From: an uncultured Eubacteriales bacterium
GTDB taxonomy: Bacteria > Bacillota > Clostridia > Oscillospirales > Oscillospiraceae
Length of the DNA: 38,291 nt
Direction of reading: 5' to 3'
Assembly: GCA_949289455.1 (NCBI GenBank)
Contig: CASEOA010000033.1
Location: 1-38,291, forward strand
Shown: piece after piece, positions 14,768-23,523 of the stretch
How the letters are laid out: every line of letters begins with the position of its first letter
Numbering within the stretch: position 1 is the first letter of the stretch
The notes under the pieces: generated by a model
What the model saw: the letters and a program-made list of their open reading frames with translations, nothing else
Databases searched by the model: none
What the model was told of the DNA's origin: nothing
Position numbers and translations under genes: made by a program

Positions 14768-15522
14768 GAAGAGCCTGTAAGGCCAACCTGCCCGCCCTCA
14801 TCTTCCTACTGGCACTGCTGATGGTGTGGCAGGCGGGGGCCATGGGAATGGATGCGGCCTACATCCTGCCCACCCCGGCGCAGGTGCTCCAGCGATTGTG
14901 GGAGCTGCGGGGCCCCCTGTTCACCGCTCACCTGCCCGCCACCATGACGGTGACCGGCATCGGCCTGGCTATCTCCCTGGTGCTGGGCTTGGCCCTGGCG
15001 GTGGCCATGGACGCCAGCGACATGGTGCGGCGGATGCTCTACCCGGTGGTGGTGGTGTCCCAGACCATCCCAACCATCGCCATGGCTCCCCTGTTTGTGG
15101 TGTGGTTCGGCTACGGCATCTGGAGCAAGGTGGTAGTCACCGTGCTCATCACCTTTTTCCCCATCACCATCACGGTGTACGACGGCCTTCGCTCGGCCAA
15201 GACCGAGATGATCGAGCTCCTCCAGACCTACGGCGCCAGCCGCCGGGAGATTTTTTGGAAGATCAAGGCCCCCTGCGCCCTGCCCTATTTCTTTTCCGCC
15301 TTGAAAATGGCGGTGCCCATGAGCGTCATCGGGGCGGCCATCGGGGAGTGGCTGGGGGCCCAGAGCGGCCTGGGCTACTTCTCCCGCCGGATGATGAGTC
15401 AGCTGGACGGGGCGGGGGTGTTCGCCCCCATCGTGCTGCTGTCGGCGGTGGCTATGGTAGCGGTGGGAATTGTGGCCCTGCTGGAGCGGAAATTTGTCCG
15501 TTGGCGGGGCGAATCCTCATAA
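14764..15522 (+). CDS. thiX: ThiX, permease of pyrimidine ABC transporter
   Basis: A 252-residue inner-membrane permease of the SsuC/TauC family with about six hydrophobic helices. The EAA-type loop YGASRREIFWKI-P lies near residue 157. It would form the channel for a pyrimidine thiamine precursor together with ThiZ and ThiY. ATG 14764 overlaps thiZ. No SD beyond AGAAAGCAGGTGG was noted, consistent with coupling. Confidence 0.9.
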   Translation: MRRACKANLPALIFLLALLMVWQAGAMGMDAAYILPTPAQVLQRLWELRGPLFTAHLPATMTVTGIGLAISLVLGLALAVAMDASDMVRRMLYPVVVVSQTIPTIAMAPLFVVWFGYGIWSKVVVTVLITFFPITITVYDGLRSAKTEMIELLQTYGASRREIFWKIKAPCALPYFFSALKMAVPMSVIGAAIGEWLGAQSGLGYFSRRMMSQLDGAGVFAPIVLLSAVAMVAVGIVALLERKFVRWRGESS

Positions 15523-15544
15523 TAAGCCTGTAAGGAAAGGAAAG

Positions 15545-16582
15545 ATGGATATGAAACGGATCTGTACTCTTGCCCTGGCGGGGGCCCTCCTGCTGGGAGG
15601 CTGCTCCGCTCCTGCCGCTCAGCCCGGGACCGAGACCGGCGGGGAAGTCTCCCCCGCCGGCGGCCAGGAGCTGCGGGAGATCAGCGTGGTGCTGGACTGG
15701 TACCCCAACGCCCTCCACGCCTTCCTCTATGACGCCATAGAGAAAGGCTACTTTGCCGAGGAGGGCCTGGACGTGACCATCCAGTTCCCCTCCAACGCCA
15801 ACGACGCCATGTCGTTGGTGGCCGCCGGTCAGGCGGAGATCGGCCTGTACTATCAGCAGGACGTGGTCATCGCCCGGGCCAATCAGAATGTGCCCATCAA
15901 GTCCATCGGCGCGGTGGTCCAGGGCCCCCTGAACATCATCCTCTCTCTGAAAGAGAAGAACATCACCTCCCCGGAGGATCTGGTGGGCAAGACGGTGGGC
16001 TACGCCGGCACCGAGCTGTCCGAGGCCCTGATCCACTCCATTATGGCCTATGTGGGGGCGGACTCCAGCGACGTGACTCTCATCGACGTGGGCTTCGACC
16101 TGATGAGCTCCATGACCACCGGCAACGTGGACGCCACCATCGGCTGCCTGGTGAACCATGAGGTACCCCAGATGGAGGAGGAGGGGTTCGAAGTCAACTG
16201 GTTTGATCTGGACGACTACGGCGTGCCCACCTACTACGAAGGGGTGTTCCTGGCCAGCGACGAGATGATCGAGAACGAGCCGGAGGTGCTCCGGGGCTTT
16301 CTGCGGGCCTGTGCCAAGGGTTTTGACGACATGCAGGCCGACCCGGACGGGGTGCTCCAGATTCTACTGAACAACCAGAACGAGGAGAACTTCCCCCTGT
16401 CCCAGACGGTGGAGCAGCAGAGCATGGCCACCCTGCTGCCTATGATGGAGACCGCCGACGTCCCCTTCTTGTCCCAGACGGCGGAGTGCTGGCAGGAGAA
16501 CGTGGACTGGCTGCTCAGCGAGGGGCTCATCGATCAGGCCCCTGCGCTGGATGAGCTCTATGTGGATCTGCTGAACCAGTAA
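15545..16582 (+). CDS. thiY: ThiY, lipoprotein binding a thiamine pyrimidine precursor
   Basis: A 345-residue NMT1/THI5-like periplasmic-type binding lipoprotein. The signal peptide has a basic start, a hydrophobic core and lipobox LLGGC with Cys near residue 21. The mature part starts after a proline/threonine linker with VLDWYPNALHAFLYDAIEKG, typical of ThiY/THI5, and has VGYAGTELSEA near 160. It would hand N-formylaminopyrimidine or HMP to ThiXZ. ATG 15545 has AAGGA 8 nt upstream; ATG 15551 is an equally possible start. It is the last gene of the TPP-riboswitch operon and ends at a bidirectional terminator. Confidence 0.92.
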   Translation: MDMKRICTLALAGALLLGGCSAPAAQPGTETGGEVSPAGGQELREISVVLDWYPNALHAFLYDAIEKGYFAEEGLDVTIQFPSNANDAMSLVAAGQAEIGLYYQQDVVIARANQNVPIKSIGAVVQGPLNIILSLKEKNITSPEDLVGKTVGYAGTELSEALIHSIMAYVGADSSDVTLIDVGFDLMSSMTTGNVDATIGCLVNHEVPQMEEEGFEVNWFDLDDYGVPTYYEGVFLASDEMIENEPEVLRGFLRACAKGFDDMQADPDGVLQILLNNQNEENFPLSQTVEQQSMATLLPMMETADVPFLSQTAECWQENVDWLLSEGLIDQAPALDELYVDLLNQ

Positions 16583-16617
16583 AAAAATCGCCTGACGATT
16601 TCGTCAGGCGATTTTTT
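16582..16617. terminator. bidirectional intrinsic terminator between thiY and dacA
   Basis: Stem TCGCCTGACG (16588-16597) with its complement (16602-16611) is flanked by an A-run on the left and a T-run on the right. It thus has a U-tract in both directions and serves the convergent thiY and carboxypeptidase genes. Confidence 0.92.
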
Positions 16618-16621
16618 ATGG

Positions 16622-18013
16622 TTATCTTCTTCTGCGGCGTCCGCCGGTGTAGCGGGAGCTGCCGCTGTAAGCCCGGCGGCGGCCGCCGCCCCTCCGGCCC
16701 CGGAAAAAGATCCGGCGGAGGATGAGCAGCACGATGACCACCAGGATGACCACCAGCAGGATACGTACCCACAGCTGGGAGAAGAACTTCTGGATGCGGT
16801 CCAGGTTGTACATCAGGGTGTCTACCTCCACCCCGATGCTGGCGATCAGGGGGAGGGAACCGTACTCCTTGCCATTGAAGGTGGCGGTAATGGTGCCCAT
16901 GACGGCGCCCTTTTCCACGGGAGCCTCCACGCTCTTGGCGTTGAGGGTGCAGTTGAACTCAAAATCCTCGGGGCTCACATCGTTGGGCAGCAGGGCGGTG
17001 ATCTCCCCCTTGGGCTCCAGGGTGACATAGTTGGTGTCCTTGCCCAAGGTCACCTCCACCTCGGGGATATCCCGCTTGGTGGAATCCAGGATGGTCTGGG
17101 TGGAGAAGTTCTGAAAACCCCAGTCAAAGAGCCGGGTGGTCTCAATGAAGTCGGTGCGGCCGGCGCTGCCGGTGGCGCCCTCCTCCCGCTGGCAGCCCAT
17201 GACCACCGAGATCAGGTCCCGATCCTCCCGGGTGGCGGCGGCGGCCAGGCACAGGCCGGCCTCCGGGGTGGAGCCGGTCTTGATGCCGGTGGCGTAGGAG
17301 TACAGGTAGCCCAGCACGTTCCAGGTGGAGATGAGGCCGTTGGTGTTGTAGACGGTGCGGGGTTCCTCATGGAGGTTGGTGGCGGGCAGCTCATAGCTCT
17401 TGGTGGACACGATGGTCCGGAAGGTCTCGTGTTTCATGGCCTCCTGGCACATGAGGAAGATGTCGTAGGCGGTGGTATAGTGGTTGTCATCGTGGTAGCC
17501 GTGGGTGTTGGCGAAGTGGGTGTCCGCCATGCCCAACTCGGCGGCCCGCTGGTTCATCAGCGCCACGAAGGTCTCCACATCCCCGCTCACCGCCTGGGCC
17601 ATCACGTTGCAGGCCTCGTTGGCGGAGGGGAGGAGGGCGGCGTACAGCAGGTCGATGACCCGGATTTGCTCTCCCTCTTTGATATCGGCGGTGGAGGCGC
17701 CCGAGCCGATGCCGGTATGGATGCTGGCGCCGGCGGTGACGGTCTGTTCCAGGGTGAGCTGGCCGGCGTCCACCGCCTCTAAGGTGAGCAGGCAGGTCAT
17801 CACCTTGGTGATGGAGGCGGGATACATCTTCTCATGGGCGTTTTTCTCATAAAGGATTTCGCTGCTGTTGGCGTCCACCAGGATGGCGGCTTTCGCGTTC
17901 ACGTCCATGGAGTCCAGGATGGCGCTGCCGCTGCTGGCGGCGGCAAAGGGGGTGAGCAGGCCGGTGATGAGCACCAGGGCCAGCATCCACGAGAACAGGC
18001 GTGATTTTTTCAT
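16622..18013 (-). CDS. dacF: D-alanyl-D-alanine carboxypeptidase (PBP5/DacF family)
   Basis: A 463-residue serine DD-carboxypeptidase that trims peptidoglycan stem peptides outside the membrane. A signal peptide occupies residues 1-27. The penicillin-binding motifs are SITK (S67, K70), SAN (S130) and KTG (K245). A PBP5-type C-terminal beta domain follows, and then an unusual end: a hydrophobic helix near 420-440 and a very basic tail rich in RRR/GGG. Typical DacF anchors with an amphipathic helix; here a true membrane span plus cytoplasmic basic tail seems likely. ATG 18013 has an AGGGAG SD. Confidence 0.92.
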   Translation of the reverse strand: MKKSRLFSWMLALVLITGLLTPFAAASSGSAILDSMDVNAKAAILVDANSSEILYEKNAHEKMYPASITKVMTCLLTLEAVDAGQLTLEQTVTAGASIHTGIGSGASTADIKEGEQIRVIDLLYAALLPSANEACNVMAQAVSGDVETFVALMNQRAAELGMADTHFANTHGYHDDNHYTTAYDIFLMCQEAMKHETFRTIVSTKSYELPATNLHEEPRTVYNTNGLISTWNVLGYLYSYATGIKTGSTPEAGLCLAAAATREDRDLISVVMGCQREEGATGSAGRTDFIETTRLFDWGFQNFSTQTILDSTKRDIPEVEVTLGKDTNYVTLEPKGEITALLPNDVSPEDFEFNCTLNAKSVEAPVEKGAVMGTITATFNGKEYGSLPLIASIGVEVDTLMYNLDRIQKFFSQLWVRILLVVILVVIVLLILRRIFFRGRRGGGRRRAYSGSSRYTGGRRRRR

Positions 18014-18054
18014 AGGAAACTCCCTTTTTCTATGGTATAATGATATGCAAACCC

Positions 18055-18083
18055 ATTATAGCAAACCCGGCTCCGGGACGCAA
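18055..18083 (-). promoter_or_regulatory. promoter of the D,D-carboxypeptidase gene
   Basis: On the minus strand TTGCGT (18078-18083) and TATAAT (18055-18060) with a 17-nt spacer, 41 nt before the ATG. Confidence 0.7.
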
Positions 18084-18103
18084 CGGGGAGGCGGTTACAA
18101 AAG

Positions 18104-18514
18104 ATGAAGATTTCCAGACTGGAATTGATTTCCTTGTTATTGGCGGCGGCCTTTGGGGCCTTTGCGGCGGGTTGGTTCCTCCGTGGGACCCTCAGCGCCC
18201 AGCCCGTGCGGGTGGAGACCCAGAACGTGCTGGCCCTGACCACAGCCGCTTCTCAGCCTGTTTCCGCCGCGCCGGAGGCCTCCGCCAGTCCTGCCGCCAC
18301 ACCGGTGGCCACTGGGGACCATCTGGTGGATCTGAACACAGCCACGGCGGAGGAGCTGATGACCCTGCCGGGGATTGGGGAAAAGCGGGCGGCGGATATC
18401 ATTGCCGACCGGGAGGCTAACGGCCCCTTCCGGATTCCGGAGGATCTGACCCGGATCAACGGCATCGGCGAGGGGATTCTGGAGGGCCTGCTGGACTATG
18501 TGACGGTTTCTTGA
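18104..18514 (+). CDS. ComEA-like helix-hairpin-helix DNA-binding protein
   Basis: A 136-residue protein with an N-terminal membrane anchor (residues 8-27), an Ala/Pro/Ser-rich linker to about residue 70, and two helix-hairpin-helix motifs at the C-terminus. These are LVDLNTATAEELMTLPGIG near 73 and LTRINGIGEG near 115. This is the DNA-receptor part of ComEA of the natural transformation system. The SLBB domain of many Firmicute ComEA proteins is missing. No ComEB/EC gene lies nearby. It starts 90 nt from the divergent carboxypeptidase. The SD is weak (GGGGAGG lies far upstream), so the start is less certain than the fold. Confidence 0.82.
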   Translation: MKISRLELISLLLAAAFGAFAAGWFLRGTLSAQPVRVETQNVLALTTAASQPVSAAPEASASPAATPVATGDHLVDLNTATAEELMTLPGIGEKRAADIIADREANGPFRIPEDLTRINGIGEGILEGLLDYVTVS

Positions 18515-18530
18515 CGAAGGAGGAAATGCC

Positions 18531-19217
18531 TTGAAAATATTGGTTGTTGACGACGAAAAGGTGCTGGTGAAGGGCATCAAATTCAACCTGGAGAGCGAGG
18601 GCTATCAGGTGGAGGCGGGCTACGACGGGGAGCAGGCGGTGGAGCTTGCCCGGAGCGGCAGCTTCGACCTGATCATCCTGGACCTGATGATGCCCAAGAT
18701 CGACGGTTTACAGGCCTGCATGCGCATCCGGGAGTTTTCCAATGTGCCCATCATCATGCTCACCGCGCGCAGCGAGGACACCGACAAGATTATCGGCTTT
18801 GAGTGCGGGGCGGACGACTATATCACCAAGCCCTTCAACATCCTGGAGCTGAAGGCCCGGGTGCGGGCTCTCCTTCGCCGGGCGGGCATGGCCGCCCAGC
18901 AGAAGGGGAGCGGGGGCAAGCTGACCATGGGCCATATCACCCTGGACCCGGATGCCCGAGCGGCCTGGAAGGACGGCCAGAGCGTGGATCTCACCGCCAA
19001 GGAGTTCGACCTGATGGAGCTGCTCATGCGCAATCCCGGCCGGGTATACAGCCGGGAAAACCTGCTTAACGTGGTGTGGGGCTATGAGTACGCCGGGGAC
19101 TACCGGACGGTGGATGTCCACGTCCGCCGCCTGCGGGAAAAGCTGGAGCTGGACCCGGCCAACCCCACCTATATCCTCACCAAGTGGGGCGTGGGCTACT
19201 ATCTGAAACATGAATAA
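18531..19217 (+). CDS. OmpR/PhoB-family response regulator
   Basis: A 228-residue two-domain regulator. The receiver domain has the acidic pair D7-D8, phospho-acceptor D51 (LIILDLMMP) and K101-like KPF. The C-terminal winged helix has the family end YRTVDVHVRRLREKL followed by GVGYYL. It starts with TTG at 18531, 7 nt after an AAGGAGG SD, so the rare start is well supported. It overlaps the sensor kinase by 8 nt. The signal and targets are unknown. Confidence 0.95.
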   Translation: MKILVVDDEKVLVKGIKFNLESEGYQVEAGYDGEQAVELARSGSFDLIILDLMMPKIDGLQACMRIREFSNVPIIMLTARSEDTDKIIGFECGADDYITKPFNILELKARVRALLRRAGMAAQQKGSGGKLTMGHITLDPDARAAWKDGQSVDLTAKEFDLMELLMRNPGRVYSRENLLNVVWGYEYAGDYRTVDVHVRRLREKLELDPANPTYILTKWGVGYYLKHE

Positions 19218-20685
19218 GGAAACCAAGAGCCGGAATGTACCCTTCTGGCGGTCCCTGCGTACCCGGTTTGCCCTGACCTATTTGATCATTCTGGAGGCGG
19301 TGGTGGCCCTGCTGAACACCTACCCGGTGATGCTGTCCCAGACCCTGGCCTACCAGTCCAAGCAGACCTCCCTGCAAAACCAGGCCTCGGTGCTGGCCTC
19401 CGCCCTGTCCACCGGGCCGGAGGCCCTGACGGCGGAGGGAGCCACCCGGACGGTGGGCCTGCTGCTGGGCAGCCTGGGTGTCACCCGGGTGGTGGTTACC
19501 GACCCCAACGGTATGGTGCTGTGCGACTACCAGGAGGGCAGCCAGCGCAGCGACACCGTGGGCCAGGTGGCCATGCTGTGGGAGGTAGTCACCGCCCTGC
19601 GGGGGAACAACGTGTTCCGCTCGGAGTATGTGGACGGAGCCCTGTGCAGCCGGGCGGCGGTGCCGGTGACCTACCGCTCCATGACCCAGGGGGCGGTGTA
19701 CCTCTATGAATACGATGGGGAGCAGGGGGCCCTGCTTTCCGGCATCCAGTCCAATCTGCGCAACATCTCCATTGTCATCTGCCTGGTGACGGTGACCATG
19801 GGCCTGCTCTTTTCCCAGGCCCTCACCCGGCGGATCGCCCGGCTGCTGCGGGGCGTTCACACGGTGCGGGAGGGCGAGTACAGCCACCGGGTCACCGTCA
19901 AGGGGGGTGACGAGCTCAGCCGGCTGGCCGACGAGTTCAACGAGCTCACCGGGCGGCTCCAGACCACCGAGGAGGTCCGCCGCCGGTTTGTGTCCGATGC
20001 GTCCCATGAGCTCAAGACCCCTCTGGCCTCCATCCGGCTGCTCACCGACTCCATACTCCAGGCCGACCACATGGACAGCGAGACCGCCCGGGAGTTTTTG
20101 GTGGACATTGGGGACGAGGCCGAGCGGCTCACCCGCATCACCGAAAAGCTGCTTACCCTCACCCGGTTGGACACCGCCCACCCCACCCAGACCGAGCCGG
20201 TGGACGTGAAGGACGTGGTCGAGCGGGTGGAGCACATGCTCACCCCCTTGGCCCGGGCGGCGGAGGTGGAGCTGCGGCTGCGGCTCCAGCCCGGCTGTGT
20301 GGTAAAGGCCACCAAGGACGACTTGTATCAAGTGGCCTTCAACCTGATGGAGAACGCCGTGAAATACAACCTGCCCGGAGGGAGCGTACAGGTCACCCTG
20401 TCCCGCTGGGGAGAGCAGGTGGTGCTCACCGTGGAGGACACCGGGGTGGGCATCCCACAGGAGGACCTGCCCAAGGTGTTTGACCGGTTTTACCGGGTGG
20501 ACAAGGCCCGATCCCGGGCCGCCGGCGGCACCGGCCTGGGCTTGTCCATTGTCCGGGACATGGTACGCCAGCACGGCGGCTCCGTGTCCGTCCAACCCAG
20601 AGACCCGGAGGGGACCTGCTTTACGGTGCGGTTTCCCCTGTGGACAGAGAGAGGGGAGGAGAAGCCATGCGTCGAAGAGAGGTAG
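19210..20685 (+). CDS. membrane sensor histidine kinase with HAMP domain
   Basis: A 491-residue kinase that is the partner of the preceding regulator. TM1 is around residues 20-40. An extracytoplasmic sensor region of ~140 residues follows. TM2 is near 184-203, and then come HAMP, HisKA (SHELKTPLAS, H near 266) and a HATPase with N, G1 (DTGVGIP) and G2 (GGTGLGLSIV) boxes. The layout matches PhoR/ResE-type kinases. It overlaps the next gene by 19 nt. Confidence 0.95.
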   Translation: MNKETKSRNVPFWRSLRTRFALTYLIILEAVVALLNTYPVMLSQTLAYQSKQTSLQNQASVLASALSTGPEALTAEGATRTVGLLLGSLGVTRVVVTDPNGMVLCDYQEGSQRSDTVGQVAMLWEVVTALRGNNVFRSEYVDGALCSRAAVPVTYRSMTQGAVYLYEYDGEQGALLSGIQSNLRNISIVICLVTVTMGLLFSQALTRRIARLLRGVHTVREGEYSHRVTVKGGDELSRLADEFNELTGRLQTTEEVRRRFVSDASHELKTPLASIRLLTDSILQADHMDSETAREFLVDIGDEAERLTRITEKLLTLTRLDTAHPTQTEPVDVKDVVERVEHMLTPLARAAEVELRLRLQPGCVVKATKDDLYQVAFNLMENAVKYNLPGGSVQVTLSRWGEQVVLTVEDTGVGIPQEDLPKVFDRFYRVDKARSRAAGGTGLGLSIVRDMVRQHGGSVSVQPRDPEGTCFTVRFPLWTERGEEKPCVEER

Positions 20686-21566
20686 CCGCCCTGCTGTGCG
20701 CCTCCCTGCTGCTGGCCGGCGGTTGTGCCGCCCCCGGTCAGGCGGAGGAGACGGGGGAGGAGTGGCTGGTGTATTACTCCGCCCTCTCCGACCCGGAGGG
20801 GGAACAGGCACTGGCGGGGGAGTACCGGGCCCTGCCGGAGAGCGGAAATACAGTCCCAGCCCTGTTTTCCCTTCTGATGGAGGACCCGGAGACCCCAGGC
20901 CTCACCTCCTCGCTGCCCCAGGGACTGCGGCTGCTGAAGTGGCAGTTGGAGGAGGGCCAGCTCCACCTGGATTTCTCTGAGCAGTTTTACAGCCTGTCCG
21001 GGGTGGACCTGGCCCTGGCCGACGCCTGCCTCACCCTCACTTTCTGCCAGCTGGAGGAGGTCAGCGGCCTCTACCTGACGGTGGAGGGGCGGGAGCTGCC
21101 CTACCGGCCCATCCAGCGCCTGTCGGCCAACGACATCCTGCTCACCGGTGGGGTGGACGGGCCGGTGGAGGTATGGGTGGATCTGTGGTATTGGCGCCAG
21201 GGGGCGGACAGCCTGTCGGTGGAGCGGCGATGTATCGTCAAGCAGCCGGAACAGACCATGGCCCAGGCCCTGCTCACCGCCTGGGCGGAACTGGCGACAG
21301 AGGACACCCTGCCCACCGGCACCCAGATCCGCTCGGTGGAGGTATTCAACGGGACGTGTGTGGTGGATTTGTCCGCCCAGTTTGAGACCGGCCTGCCCCA
21401 GGACCGGCAGGAGGCCGCCCTGATGGTGTACGCCATGGTGAACACCCTCTGCGGCCTGGAGGGGGTGGAGTCGGTGCAGCTGTACATGGAGGGGGAGCCG
21501 GCCCCCGCCCTGCGGGAGCTGCCCCTGGACCGGCCCCTGCTGCCCGACGCCAATCTGGCGGAATAG
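20667..21566 (+). CDS. lipoprotein with two GerMN domains
   Basis: A 299-residue secreted lipoprotein. The signal peptide ends in lipobox LLAGGC with the Cys near residue 20. Two GerMN-type alpha/beta domains follow, near residues 55-145 and 195-285, the second with TGTQIRSVEVFNGTCVVDLS. GerMN domains occur in spore germination lipoprotein GerM and in LpqB of actinobacteria, where LpqB works with a two-component kinase. Being co-transcribed with a kinase here suggests a similar accessory role, which is inference. ATG 20667 has a GGGAGGAG SD. Confidence 0.85.
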   Translation: MRRREVAALLCASLLLAGGCAAPGQAEETGEEWLVYYSALSDPEGEQALAGEYRALPESGNTVPALFSLLMEDPETPGLTSSLPQGLRLLKWQLEEGQLHLDFSEQFYSLSGVDLALADACLTLTFCQLEEVSGLYLTVEGRELPYRPIQRLSANDILLTGGVDGPVEVWVDLWYWRQGADSLSVERRCIVKQPEQTMAQALLTAWAELATEDTLPTGTQIRSVEVFNGTCVVDLSAQFETGLPQDRQEAALMVYAMVNTLCGLEGVESVQLYMEGEPAPALRELPLDRPLLPDANLAE

Positions 21567-21572
21567 GAACTA

Positions 21573-21601
21573 TTGACAACCAACCCCGCCGGGTGTAGTA
21601 T
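21573..21601 (+). promoter_or_regulatory. promoter of the sulfhydrylase gene
   Basis: TTGACA (21573-21578) and TAGTAT (21596-21601) with a 17-nt spacer, about 65 nt before the ATG at 21667. No riboswitch or T-box pattern was recognised in the leader. Confidence 0.7.
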
Positions 21602-21666
21602 ATCACAATACTGTTCTTTATGACTTTAACGTAAAAGAGACGCCTTAAGAAAGGAAGAATCAGCCC

Positions 21667-22950
21667 ATGAGCCAGCACCATATCGCCACTCAGTGCATCC
21701 ACGCCGGATACACCCCCGGTAACGGCGAGCCCCGGAACATCCCCATCGTCCAGTCCACCACCTTCCGCTACGCCACCGGCGAGCAGATGGGAGCTCTGTT
21801 CGATCTGGAGGCTGCCGGATATTTCTATACCCGTCTGCAAAACCCCACCAACGACCATGTGGCCGCCAAGATCTGCGCCCTGGAGGGAGGCACCTCCGCC
21901 ATGCTCACCTCCTCCGGCCAGGCGGCTTCCTTCTATGCCATCTTCAACATCGTCTCCTGCGGGGAGCATGTGGTGTGCTCCTCCTCTATCTATGGCGGCA
22001 CCTTCAACCTGTTTGCCGTTACCATGAAGCGCATGGGCATTGAGTTCACCTTTGTGGACCCGGACTGCTCCGACGAGGAGCTGGAGGCCGCATTCCGACC
22101 GGAGACCCGGGCGGTGTTCGGGGAGACCATCGCCAACCCCGCTCTCACCGTGCTGGACATTGAGAAATTTGCCAAGGCGGCCCACGCCCACGGGGTGCCC
22201 CTCATTGTGGATAACACTTTTGCCACCCCGGTGAACTGCCGTCCCTTTGAGTGGGGGGCCGATATCGTCACCCACTCCACCACCAAATACATGGACGGTC
22301 ACGCCAACGCCGTGGGAGGCGCCATTGTGGACTCCGGCAAGTTCGACTGGATGGCCCACGCCGACAAGTTTCCCGGCCTGACTACCCCCGACGAGAGCTA
22401 TCACGGCATCACCTACGCCGAGAAATTCGGCCTGGAGGGGGCCTATATCACCAAGGCCACCGCCCAGCTTATGCGGGATCTGGGCTCCATCCCTTCCCCC
22501 CAGAACTGCTACTACCTGAACATCGGCCTGGAGACCCTGCCCCTGCGGATGGCCAAGCACTGTGAAAACGGTCTGGCGGTGGCCAAATTCCTGAAAAACC
22601 ACCCCAAGGTGGCCTGGGTGCGCTACCCCGGCCTGGAGGGGGACCCCTATCATGAGCGGGCCATGAAGTACATGCCGGGCGGCACCTGCGGCGTGGTGTC
22701 CTTCGGGGTAAAGGGCGGCCGGGCGGCGGCCTCCAAGTTCATGGCCGGGCTGGAACTGGCCTCCATCGCCACCCATGTGGCCGACGCCAAGACCTGCACC
22801 CTCCACCCCGCCTCCACCACCCACCGGCAGATGACCGACGAGGAGCTGAACGCCGCCGGTGTGTCCCCCGACCTGGTGCGGCTCAGTGTAGGTATTGAGG
22901 ATATCCGGGATATTCTGGCCGATGTGGAAAAGGCCCTGGAGCAGGTGTGA
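21667..22950 (+). CDS. metY: O-acetylhomoserine sulfhydrylase / Cys-Met metabolism PLP enzyme
   Basis: A 427-residue Cys/Met-metabolism PLP enzyme, closest in layout to O-acetylhomoserine sulfhydrylase, making homocysteine from O-acetylhomoserine and sulfide. The start TQCIHAGYTPGNGEPRNIPIVQSTTF is typical. YTRLQNPTND lies near residue 57, the PLP lysine is in HSTTKYMDGH near 211, and the C-terminal ALERLSVGIED-type motif reads LVRLSVGIED. Methionine gamma-lyase activity cannot be excluded, as the subfamilies overlap. AAGGAAGAA serves as SD. The editing-protein gene follows after 3 nt. Confidence 0.9.
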   Translation: MSQHHIATQCIHAGYTPGNGEPRNIPIVQSTTFRYATGEQMGALFDLEAAGYFYTRLQNPTNDHVAAKICALEGGTSAMLTSSGQAASFYAIFNIVSCGEHVVCSSSIYGGTFNLFAVTMKRMGIEFTFVDPDCSDEELEAAFRPETRAVFGETIANPALTVLDIEKFAKAAHAHGVPLIVDNTFATPVNCRPFEWGADIVTHSTTKYMDGHANAVGGAIVDSGKFDWMAHADKFPGLTTPDESYHGITYAEKFGLEGAYITKATAQLMRDLGSIPSPQNCYYLNIGLETLPLRMAKHCENGLAVAKFLKNHPKVAWVRYPGLEGDPYHERAMKYMPGGTCGVVSFGVKGGRAAASKFMAGLELASIATHVADAKTCTLHPASTTHRQMTDEELNAAGVSPDLVRLSVGIEDIRDILADVEKALEQV

Positions 22951-22953
22951 GCC

Positions 22954-23496
22954 ATGAGAGTAGATCCTGTCCGCTACAGCGGCCCTCCGGCGGAGGAGCG
23001 CCGCCCCAACGAGATGGCGGTATACGCCTTTCTGGACAAGCTGGCCATCCCATATGACCGGTGCGACCACGACTACGCCAACACCATGGAGGACTGCAAG
23101 GCCATCGAGGGGGTGCTGGAGGCCCCCATTTGCAAGAACCTGCTGCTCACCAACCGGAAGCAGACCGACTTCTATCTGCTGATGATGCCGGGGGACAAGC
23201 CCTTCAAGACCAAGGACGTCACCGCCCAGCTGGGGTGCGCCCGGTTGTCCTTCGCCACCCCGGAGCACATGGAGCAGCTGCTGGGAGCGGCCCCCGGCTC
23301 GGCCAGCGCATTTGAACTGATTCACGATGGGGAGGGGAAGGTACAGCTGGTGCTGGACAAGGAGCTGCTGGGCCAGACCTGGATCAGCGGCCACCCCTGC
23401 TATTCCACCTCTACCCTCCGGGTGAAGCTGACCGATTTTCTGGAAAAGTTTTTGCCGGCGGTGGGCCACCAGCCGGTGGTAGTGGAATTACCCTGA
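22954..23496 (+). CDS. YbaK/ProX-type prolyl-tRNA editing domain protein
   Basis: A 180-residue stand-alone YbaK/EbsC-superfamily protein, likely a ProXp-type deacylase that removes wrong amino acids from tRNA(Pro). Visible signatures are CKNLLLTNRKQTDFYLLMMPGDK with the invariant lysine (near residue 60-65) and GHPCYSTSTLRVKLTDFL near 150. The start has only a weak SD, but the gene is 3 nt after metY and is likely coupled. No prolyl-tRNA synthetase lies nearby. Confidence 0.87.
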   Translation: MRVDPVRYSGPPAEERRPNEMAVYAFLDKLAIPYDRCDHDYANTMEDCKAIEGVLEAPICKNLLLTNRKQTDFYLLMMPGDKPFKTKDVTAQLGCARLSFATPEHMEQLLGAAPGSASAFELIHDGEGKVQLVLDKELLGQTWISGHPCYSTSTLRVKLTDFLEKFLPAVGHQPVVVELP

Positions 23497-23523
23497 CCGG
23501 AGACTGAATAAGGGGGGAGGGCC

